A stretch of DNA of 37,578 bases from Phaeovulum sp. GTDB taxonomy: Bacteria; Pseudomonadota; Alphaproteobacteria; Rhodobacterales; Rhodobacteraceae. A program made the translations under genes and the position numbers. Position 1 is the first letter of the stretch. Each line of letters begins with the position of its first letter. The stretch spans positions 1 through 37,578 of the forward strand of contig NZ_JAUXPI010000006.1 in assembly GCF_030684035.1 (NCBI RefSeq), written 5' to 3'. Of this stretch, positions 25,832-32,386 are shown piece after piece. The notes under the pieces were generated by a model. It saw only the letters and a list, made by a program, of their open reading frames with translations. It ran no database searches and had not been told where the DNA came from.

Positions 25832-26655
25832 TGCCGGTAAGCCACGCGGAAGAAGGCTACGTCACCGCCGATGGCCGCCAGATCGGCGGCACGTTGATGG
25901 AGCTGCGCAACATCACCCTGCGTTTTGGTGGTGTCGTTGCGATCAAGGATATCAGTTTTGATATCCATGATGGCGAGATCAGGGCCATCATCGGCCCGAA
26001 CGGTGCCGGCAAATCGTCGATGCTGAACGTGATTTCGGGTTTCTACATACCCACCGAGGGCGATGTCTATTTCAAGAAGGTCAAGCGCGGCCCGATGAAA
26101 CCCTATGAAGTTGCGCGGCTGGGCATTGCCCGCACCTTCCAGAATATCGCCCTGTTCGATGGCATGTCGGTTCTCGACAACATCATGACCGGGCGCCTGA
26201 CGATGATCAAATCTGGCCTGCTCAGCCAGGCCATCTGGTATGGCGCTGCGGCACGCGAAGAATACCAGCACCGCGAAAAGGTAGAGCGGATCATCGATTT
26301 CCTTGAAATACAGAACATCCGCAAAACCCCGGTCGGGCGTTTGCCCTATGGCTTGAAAAAGCGGGTGGAACTGGCGCGGGCGCTGGCTGCGGAGCCCAAG
26401 CTCTTGCTGCTCGACGAGCCTATGGCGGGCATGAACGTTGAGGAAAAAGAGGATATGAGCCGTTTCATCCTCGACCTCAACGACGAATTCGGCACCACCA
26501 TCTGCCTGATCGAGCACGACATGGGCGTGGTGATGGACCTTTCCGACCGCGTCGTGGTGATGGATTACGGCCGCAAGATCGGCGACGGCACCCCCGACGA
26601 GGTGCGTAACAACCAGGATGTGATCGACGCCTATCTAGGCGTGGCGCACGACTGA
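25831..26655 (+). CDS. Liv-type ABC transporter ATP-binding protein (LivG-like)
   Basis: This 274-residue ATPase powers the importer encoded by the following genes. Walker A is GPNGAGKSS, Walker B is LLLLDEP, and the switch His is in LIEHDMGVVM. The signature loop is LPYGLKKRVELARAL in place of the classical LSGGQ, as is common in LivG-like proteins. RTFQNIALFDGMSVLDNI is also typical of LivG. The first 22 residues or so are an extension before the ABC domain. The ATG overlaps the preceding TAA, so translation is coupled to the ligase. Confidence 0.93.
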   Translation: MPVSHAEEGYVTADGRQIGGTLMELRNITLRFGGVVAIKDISFDIHDGEIRAIIGPNGAGKSSMLNVISGFYIPTEGDVYFKKVKRGPMKPYEVARLGIARTFQNIALFDGMSVLDNIMTGRLTMIKSGLLSQAIWYGAAAREEYQHREKVERIIDFLEIQNIRKTPVGRLPYGLKKRVELARALAAEPKLLLLDEPMAGMNVEEKEDMSRFILDLNDEFGTTICLIEHDMGVVMDLSDRVVVMDYGRKIGDGTPDEVRNNQDVIDAYLGVAHD

Positions 26656-26670
26656 CGGGGGGAAAAGACC

Positions 26671-27657
26671 ATGCCGGAACAACTGCTTTACGCGATGGAA
26701 GTTACCCTGAACGGGCTGATGGCCGGGGTGATGTATTCGCTCGTGGCGCTCGGCTTCGTGCTGATATTCAAGGCATCGGGGGTGTTCAACTACGCGCAAG
26801 GGGTGCTGGCGCTTTTTGCCGCGCTGACACTCGTTGGCCTGCAAAATGGGCAGGTGCCCTTCGCCCATGTCATCAACGCGATTTTTGATACCAACCTGCA
26901 CACCTTCGGCTGGAAACTGCCCGCGCTCCTCGCAATTCTGCTCGCTGCTGCGGTGATGGTGCTGCTTGCGATCATCATCGAGCGGCTGGTGCTGAAACAT
27001 CTGGTCAGCCAGGCACCGATCATTCTGTTCATGGCAACGATCGGCCTCGCCTACTTCCTTGAAGGCCTGGGCGACGTGATGTGGGGGGCCGACATCAAGA
27101 AACTCGACGTCGGACTGCCGCAGGGGATTTCGGATACGATCGAAAGCCTCACCGACCGCTGGTTCGGCTATGGTTTCTTCATCGACAACCTCGATATCGT
27201 TGCTACGCTGGTGGCGGTGGTGCTGGTGGCGAGCCTGACGCTGTTCAGCCAGTATTCCAAGCAGGGCCGCGCCCTGCGCGCGGTGGCAGACGACCATCAG
27301 GCGGCGCTCAGTGTCGGCATTTCGCTGCGCTTCATCTGGGTGCTGGTCTGGTCGATCGCCGGGTTCGTGGCGCTGGTCGCGGGGATCATGTGGGGCACCA
27401 AGTCGGGGGTGCAGTTCTCGCTGTCGCTGATTGCGCTGAAAGCGCTGCCGGTGCTGATGCTGGGCGGCTTTACCTCGATCCCCGGTGCGATCGTCGGCGG
27501 CCTGATCATCGGCGTCGGCGAGAAGTTGTTCGAATTTTCGATCGGCCCGATGGTGGGTGGTGCCACCGAAAACTGGTTTGCCTATGTTCTGGCGCTTTTG
27601 TTCCTCGTGTTCAGGCCGCAGGGCCTGTTCGGCGAGAAGATCATCGAGAGGGTGTGA
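26671..27657 (+). CDS. Liv-type ABC transporter permease (LivH-like)
   Basis: The 328-residue inner-membrane protein has about eight hydrophobic segments and the LivH pattern: LNGLMAGVMYSLVALGFVLI near the start, ASGVFNYAQGVLALFAA, RALRAVADDHQAALSVGIS (the cytoplasmic coupling loop) and GGFTSIPGAIVGGLIIGVGE. It forms half of the membrane pore with the LivM-like protein. It begins 15 bases after the LivG-like gene, with a GGGGGGAAAAG tract upstream. A 78-base gap containing a repeated element separates it from the second permease. Confidence 0.94.
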   Translation: MPEQLLYAMEVTLNGLMAGVMYSLVALGFVLIFKASGVFNYAQGVLALFAALTLVGLQNGQVPFAHVINAIFDTNLHTFGWKLPALLAILLAAAVMVLLAIIIERLVLKHLVSQAPIILFMATIGLAYFLEGLGDVMWGADIKKLDVGLPQGISDTIESLTDRWFGYGFFIDNLDIVATLVAVVLVASLTLFSQYSKQGRALRAVADDHQAALSVGISLRFIWVLVWSIAGFVALVAGIMWGTKSGVQFSLSLIALKALPVLMLGGFTSIPGAIVGGLIIGVGEKLFEFSIGPMVGGATENWFAYVLALLFLVFRPQGLFGEKIIERV

Positions 27658-27685
27658 GGCAATGGTGCGTGTGGCAATGTCGGAA

Positions 27686-27719
27686 GCCTCCGGCGGGGAT
27701 ATTTGGACTGAAGCAATGG
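27686..27719 (+). repeat. Intergenic GGGGATATTTGGAC element inside the transport operon
   Basis: The stretch GCCTCCGGCGGGGATATTTG followed by GACTGAAGCAATGG resembles an intergenic block I recall from many Rhodobacterales genomes. Its core (GGGATATTTGGAC then GAAG) matches the element at 20986-21010 on the minus strand. CCTCCGGCGGGG can form a small hairpin. It lies between the two permease genes. Confidence 0.5.
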
Positions 27720-27735
27720 GCTGGGGGGCACGCTG

Positions 27736-28812
27736 ATGCTTTATCGTGAGGCGGGTGATTTCAAGACCACCTACAGCGAAGACAGCCAGACCTTTCCGAT
27801 CTTCTTTGACCGGATGGGCTATTACGTTACGCTGCTGTTGGCGTTCGGACTGGTGCCCCTGTTCATCAACGATTACTGGGCGAACGCGGTTTTCGTGCCG
27901 TTCCTGATCTACGCGATTGCGGCGATAGGGCTGAACATTCTGGTCGGATTTGCCGGACAGGTCAGCCTTGGCACCGGCGGGTTCATGGCGGTCGGGGCCT
28001 ATTCGGTCTACAAGCTCATGACCTCGTTTCCAGATGTGCCGGTGCTCATCCATGTGTTGATCGCCGGGGCGATCACCGCGTTCGTCGGGGTTCTCTTTGG
28101 CCTGCCGAGCCTGCGCATCAAGGGGTTTTATCTTGCCGTGGCAACACTGGCGGCGCAGTTCTTTCTGGTCTGGCTGTTCAACAAGGTGCCGTGGTTCTAC
28201 AACTACTCCGCCTCTGGCCAGATCACCGTGCCGCAAAGCAAGATGCTTGGCTTCTACGTTACCGGCGCGCAAACATCGGCTTCGGCCAAATATCTTTTCT
28301 GCCTTGTCGTTCTGGTGTTTGTCGCGGTGGTGGCGCGCAACCTGACGCGCGGCACCATGGGCCGCAAGTGGATGGCGATCCGCGACATGGATATTGCCGC
28401 CGAAATCATCGGGGTGAACCCGCTGAACGCCAAGCTGACGGCCTTTGCGGTTTCGTCGTTCTTCATCGGCATCGCCGGCGCGTTGTTTTTCGCGGTCTAT
28501 CTCGGGGCCGCGGAAGTGACCGAGGCGTTCAGCATCCAGAAGTCGTTCCTGATCCTGTTCATGGTCATCATTGGCGGGCTCGGCAGCATTTTCGGCAGTT
28601 TTGCCGGAGCGGCGTTTCTGGTGCTGCTGCCGGTGTTCCTCAAGAACGTTCTGGTCGGACAGCTTGGTTGGCCCACCGACCTTGCCGCGCATCTGGAATT
28701 GATGATCGTCGGCGCACTGATCGTGGGGTTCCTGATCGCCGAGCCGCACGGAATGGCGCAACTCTGGCGTCTGGCGAAAGAGAAGCTTCGGCTTTGGCCC
28801 TTCCCGCACTGA
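27736..28812 (+). CDS. Liv-type ABC transporter permease (LivM-like)
   Basis: The 358-residue inner-membrane protein pairs with the LivH-like permease. It has an N-terminal cytoplasmic stretch of about 28 residues, then about ten hydrophobic segments, with LNILVGFAGQVSLGTGGFMA, LRIKGFYLAVATLAAQFF, RKWMAIRDMDIAAEIIGVNP (coupling loop) and IIGGLGSIFGSFAGAAFLV, all typical of LivM. A GGGGGG tract lies nine bases before ATG 27736. Confidence 0.94.
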   Translation: MLYREAGDFKTTYSEDSQTFPIFFDRMGYYVTLLLAFGLVPLFINDYWANAVFVPFLIYAIAAIGLNILVGFAGQVSLGTGGFMAVGAYSVYKLMTSFPDVPVLIHVLIAGAITAFVGVLFGLPSLRIKGFYLAVATLAAQFFLVWLFNKVPWFYNYSASGQITVPQSKMLGFYVTGAQTSASAKYLFCLVVLVFVAVVARNLTRGTMGRKWMAIRDMDIAAEIIGVNPLNAKLTAFAVSSFFIGIAGALFFAVYLGAAEVTEAFSIQKSFLILFMVIIGGLGSIFGSFAGAAFLVLLPVFLKNVLVGQLGWPTDLAAHLELMIVGALIVGFLIAEPHGMAQLWRLAKEKLRLWPFPH

Positions 28813-28894
28813 TCCCGAAAGGGGTGCGGGCGGCCGCCCAATAGGAAAGAACCGGAAAACCGGCATTCAACAATCGCTCTGGGAGGAGAACAGA

Positions 28895-30178
28895 ATGAAG
28901 ACGAAATTTGTAAGCCTTGTGGTTGCCGGTATCTGTGCCGCAGCCCCGGCAATGGCCGATCTGGTCATTCCGAATATGAGCTATCGCACCGGTGCCTATG
29001 CGCCGGGTGGCATTCCCTATGCCGACGGGTTCAATGACTACTTCACCCTGCTGAACGCCCGCGACGGCGGCATTGGCGGCGAGAAGGTCTCGGTGCCCGA
29101 GTGCGAAACCGCCTACAACACCGAAAAGGGTGTGGAATGCTACGAGGCGACCAAGGGTCTTGGCTCGCTGGTCTACAACCCGCTTTCGACCGGCATCACC
29201 TACCAGCTGATTCCGAAAGCGTTGGTCGACCATATCCCGATTTATACCCCCGGCTACGGCCGCACATCGGCGGCCAACGGCAAGGTGTTCGAATGGGTAT
29301 TCAACTACCCAGCGAACTACTGGGATGGGGCCTCGGTGGCGATCAAGTACCTGCTCGACCAGAACGGCGGCAGCCTTGCCGGCAAGAAGATCGCGCTGGT
29401 CTACCACAACTCTGCCTATGGCAAGGAACCGATCCGCACCCTGCAGGACCTCGCGGCCAAGCATGGCTTCACGCTGACCGAACTGCCGGTTGACGCGCCC
29501 GGTCAGGAACAGAAATCGCAGTGGCTGCAAATCCGCCGCGACAAGCCTGATTATGTGCTGATGTGGGGCTGGGGCGTGATGAACGCCGTCGCCGTGCAGG
29601 AGGCCGCCAACATCAAGTTTCCGATGGAAAACTTCATCGGCGTCTGGTGGTCTGGTTCCGAGAACGACGTGGTTCCGGCGGGTGATGGTGCCAATGGCTA
29701 CAAATCTCTGGCGATGCACGGCACCGGCATGGATTATCCGCTCTATGCCGACCTGAAGACCTTCGTCTATGACGCGGGCAAGGCTTCGGGCAATGGCGAC
29801 CAGATCGGGTCGGTGCTCTATTCGCGCGGTGTTTATGCGGCAATGGTCATTGCCGAAGCGGCGCGCAAGGCGCAGGAACTGGCCGGCACATCAGCGATCA
29901 ATGCCGTGCAGATGCGCGAGGGCTTCGAGAATCTCGAGATCACCGAAGCACGGATGGCCGAGCTTGGCCTGCCGAACTTCGGCCAGCCCTTCGCGGCTTC
30001 CTGTGCCGATCACGGCGGACCGGGCGCGGCGATGCTGCAGCAGTGGGATGCCACGGCGAAGAAATGGAACCTGATCACCGGCTTCATCGCGCCGGATCAG
30101 GAGGTGCTCGATCCCTTGATTGCCGCCGACTCCGAGGCTTTCGCCAAGGAAGCGGGCATTACCCAGCGCTGCAACTGA
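28895..30178 (+). CDS. Periplasmic substrate-binding protein of the Liv/HAAT type
   Basis: The 427-residue protein has a signal peptide (about 1-21, ending PAMA) and the type I periplasmic binding fold of the LivJ/LivK group, recognised by GFNDYFTLLNARDGGIGGEK, KKIALVYHNSAYGKEPI, DYVLMWGWGVMNAVAVQEA and VLYSRGVYAAMVIAEAA. Two Cys near the N-terminal domain (in VPECETAY and VECYEATKG) may form a disulphide. It is longer than LivK and is probably not specific for branched-chain amino acids: relatives beside acyl-CoA ligases often bind aromatic or other carboxylic acids. GGGAGGAG gives a strong ribosome-binding site. A stable hairpin follows the stop. Confidence 0.93.
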   Translation: MKTKFVSLVVAGICAAAPAMADLVIPNMSYRTGAYAPGGIPYADGFNDYFTLLNARDGGIGGEKVSVPECETAYNTEKGVECYEATKGLGSLVYNPLSTGITYQLIPKALVDHIPIYTPGYGRTSAANGKVFEWVFNYPANYWDGASVAIKYLLDQNGGSLAGKKIALVYHNSAYGKEPIRTLQDLAAKHGFTLTELPVDAPGQEQKSQWLQIRRDKPDYVLMWGWGVMNAVAVQEAANIKFPMENFIGVWWSGSENDVVPAGDGANGYKSLAMHGTGMDYPLYADLKTFVYDAGKASGNGDQIGSVLYSRGVYAAMVIAEAARKAQELAGTSAINAVQMREGFENLEITEARMAELGLPNFGQPFAASCADHGGPGAAMLQQWDATAKKWNLITGFIAPDQEVLDPLIAADSEAFAKEAGITQRCN

Positions 30179-30187
30179 GCAATCTTT

Positions 30188-30215
30188 CCCCGGCCCGCGC
30201 ATCAGCGGGCCGGGG
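30188..30215 (+). other. Strong hairpin after the binding-protein gene
   Basis: CCCCGGCCCGC (30188-30198) pairs perfectly with GCGGGCCGGGG (30205-30215), 11 base pairs around the loop GCATCA. No T tract follows, so it is not a simple terminator. Its place between the binding-protein gene and the second ATPase gene fits an mRNA-stabilising or partial-termination element that raises binding-protein levels over the rest, as known for other ABC operons; that role is inferred. Confidence 0.7.
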
Positions 30216-30240
30216 AGCCACAAATATGAGGGGAAGCCCC

Positions 30241-31065
30241 ATGCTCGACGCCACAAAAACCGAGACCGCGCTGCTCGAGGTCAACAACATCGAGGTGATC
30301 TACAACCATGTGATCCTCGTGCTGAAAGGTGTCAGCCTGAATGTTCCCAAGGGCGGCATTACCGCGCTTCTGGGTGGCAATGGTGCGGGCAAGACCACCA
30401 CGCTCAAGGCAATTTCCAATCTTCTGAAATCCGAGCGCGGCGAAGTGTCGAAAGGTTCCATCACCTATCGTGGCCAGAGCATCACCCATTTTGCACCCGC
30501 CGATCTGGTGAAGATGGGGGTCATTCAGGTGATGGAGGGGCGGCACTGCTTCGAGCATCTGACGGTTGAGGAAAACCTGATGACCGGCGCTTACACCCGG
30601 CGCGACGGACGCGCCGCCGTCGCCGCCGATCTGGAGATGGTCTATACCTACTTCCCCCGCCTCAAGGAGCGCCGCAGGAGTCAGGCGGGTTATACCTCGG
30701 GCGGCGAGCAGCAGATGACCGCGATCGGCCGCGCGCTGATGAGCAGGCCGGAAACGATTCTGCTCGACGAGCCGAGCATGGGGCTTGCGCCGCAACTGGT
30801 GGAGCAGATCTTCGAGATCGTGAAAGCGGTGAACGAGGGTGAGGGGGTGACCTTCCTTCTGGCCGAGCAAAACACCAACGTGGCGCTGCGATTTGCACAT
30901 TATGGCTACATTCTGGAAAGCGGACGCGTGGTGATGGATGGCCCTGCGGCGGCTCTCCGCGAAAACCCCGACGTCAAGGAGTTCTATCTGGGCGTCGGCG
31001 ATGAGGGGCGCAGATCGTTCCGCGATGTGCGCAGCTACCGCCGCCGCAAGCGCTGGCTGGCGTAA
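30241..31065 (+). CDS. Liv-type ABC transporter ATP-binding protein (LivF-like)
   Basis: The 274-residue ATPase partners the LivG-like subunit. Walker A is GGNGAGKTT, the signature loop is YTSGGEQQM, Walker B is ETILLDEP, and LAEQNTNVALRFAHYGYILE is the usual LivF tail of the ABC domain. LivF proteins commonly have about 235-240 residues; this one has an added basic C-terminus with RSFRDVRSYRRRKRWLA. ATG 30241 follows GAGGGGAAG; an in-frame ATG at 30226 is less likely. It sits after the binding-protein hairpin and before the PaaK-like ligase. Confidence 0.92.
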   Translation: MLDATKTETALLEVNNIEVIYNHVILVLKGVSLNVPKGGITALLGGNGAGKTTTLKAISNLLKSERGEVSKGSITYRGQSITHFAPADLVKMGVIQVMEGRHCFEHLTVEENLMTGAYTRRDGRAAVAADLEMVYTYFPRLKERRRSQAGYTSGGEQQMTAIGRALMSRPETILLDEPSMGLAPQLVEQIFEIVKAVNEGEGVTFLLAEQNTNVALRFAHYGYILESGRVVMDGPAAALRENPDVKEFYLGVGDEGRRSFRDVRSYRRRKRWLA

Positions 31066-31090
31066 GAAAAACACAAGAATTACAGTCACT

Positions 31091-31132
31091 TCCCCGCCAT
31101 GCATGGCGAGGGACAGGGAGGGGGGCAACCCC
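31091..31132 (+). promoter_or_regulatory. Palindrome and SD-adjacent hairpin before the PaaK-like gene
   Basis: CGCCATGCATGGCG (31095-31108) is a perfect 14-base palindrome, extended by TCCC/GGGA with one unpaired base. Next comes GGGG-GCAA-CCCC (31121-31132), a hairpin with a GNRA tetraloop, right after GGGAG (31116-31120). If that hairpin forms, the distance from GGGAG to ATG 31141 falls from 20 to 8 bases, which would restore normal ribosome-binding-site spacing. Confidence 0.45.
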
Positions 31133-31140
31133 GGCACGCG

Positions 31141-32361
31141 ATGAAACAGTATTTCGACGCTTCCGAGACCCGTTCCGCCGATGCGCGCGCCGCCGATCTC
31201 ATGCGCGCTCTGCCCGCGCAAATTGCGCGTGCTCTTGCTGCGCCGGGGCTGGCCGCGCATCTGGGGGCAGTCGAGGCGGCAGCGATCACCAGCGCCGCCG
31301 CTCTGTCGCGGCTGCCGGTGCTGCGCAAATCCGATCTCGGGGCCGCACAAAAGGCGCGGCCACCTTTTGGCGGGCTGGCCACACACCCCGCGCATGGTTT
31401 CGAGCACATCTTCCAAAGCCCCGGCCCGATCTATGAACCCGGGCGCACAAGCACTGATTGGTGGCGGATGGGCCGCTTTTTGCACGCCTGCGGCGTCGGG
31501 CCGGGCGATATCGTGCAGAACTGCTTCGGCTATCATCTGACCCCGGCGGGGATGATTTTTGAATCGGGCGCGCGGGCTGTGGGGGCCGCGGTTTTGCCGG
31601 CAGGCACCGGCCAGACCGAATTGCAGGTGCGCGCCGCCGCCGATGTGGGCTGCACGGTCTATGCGGGAACGCCGGATTTTCTGAAGGTCATCCTTGATCG
31701 CGCCGATGAGATGGGTGAGCGCCTTGCGTTCACCCGCGCGGCGGTCGGGGGCGGGGCGCTGTTCCCCAGCCTGCGCCGCGCATATGTTGAGCGCGGCATT
31801 GCCACGCTGCAATGCTACGCCACCGCCGATCTGGGCAATATCGCCTACGAATCGCCCGCGCAGGAAGGGCTGATCATCGACGAGGGCGTGATTGTCGAGA
31901 TCGTGCGCCCCGGCACCGGCGACCCGGTGCCCGAGGGCGAGGTGGGCGAAGTCGTGGTCACCACGCTCAACCCGGATTACCCGCTGATCCGTTTCGCCAC
32001 CGGCGACCTCAGCGCCGTGCTGCCGGGGCAATCGCCTTGCGGGCGCACCAACATGCGCATCAAGGGCTGGATGGGCCGTGCCGACCAGACCACCAAGATC
32101 AAGGGCATGTTCGTGCGCCCCGAGCAGGTTGCTGCCTTGGTCGCGCGCCACCCCGAAGTGCACCGCGCCCGCGTTGTCGCGTCGCGCGAAGGCGAGATGG
32201 ATGCGATGACCCTGCAGATCGAGACCGAGGCCCGCGATGCCACGCGCTATGAGGTGAGTGTGCTCGAAACGCTGAAGCTGCGTGGCAAGATCGTGCTGGT
32301 GGCCCCCGGCAGCCTGCCCAATGACGGCAAGGTGATTGAGGATACGCGGCGCTACGACTAG
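31141..32361 (+). CDS. Phenylacetate--CoA ligase (PaaK) family protein
   Basis: The 406-residue product belongs to the PaaK group of AMP-forming ligases: YFDASETRSADARAADLMRA at the start, then FQSPGPIYEPGRT where PaaK has its Ser/Thr/Gly-rich ATP loop, CFGYHLTPAGMIFESGARAVGAAVLP, GTPDFLKVIL, YATADLGNIAYES, RFATGDLSAV and GRADQTTKIKGMFVRPEQV, the last typical of PaaK C-terminal domains. The atypical ATP loop means activity as a ligase is not certain. The frame is open from an ATG at 31099, but ATG 31141 starts the conserved part. It ends an operon whose first gene is another ligase, with the ABC importer between. A substrate cannot be named. Confidence 0.88.
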   Translation: MKQYFDASETRSADARAADLMRALPAQIARALAAPGLAAHLGAVEAAAITSAAALSRLPVLRKSDLGAAQKARPPFGGLATHPAHGFEHIFQSPGPIYEPGRTSTDWWRMGRFLHACGVGPGDIVQNCFGYHLTPAGMIFESGARAVGAAVLPAGTGQTELQVRAAADVGCTVYAGTPDFLKVILDRADEMGERLAFTRAAVGGGALFPSLRRAYVERGIATLQCYATADLGNIAYESPAQEGLIIDEGVIVEIVRPGTGDPVPEGEVGEVVVTTLNPDYPLIRFATGDLSAVLPGQSPCGRTNMRIKGWMGRADQTTKIKGMFVRPEQVAALVARHPEVHRARVVASREGEMDAMTLQIETEARDATRYEVSVLETLKLRGKIVLVAPGSLPNDGKVIEDTRRYD

Positions 32362-32386
32362 GCTGCCCCAAAGGGGAGGCCTTTCG

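Noticed and set aside
26635-28866. 743-codon minus-strand frame across the permease genes
   Set aside because: It is antisense to two clear permeases and rich in His, Gln and Arg, as expected from the reverse reading of membrane-protein codons.
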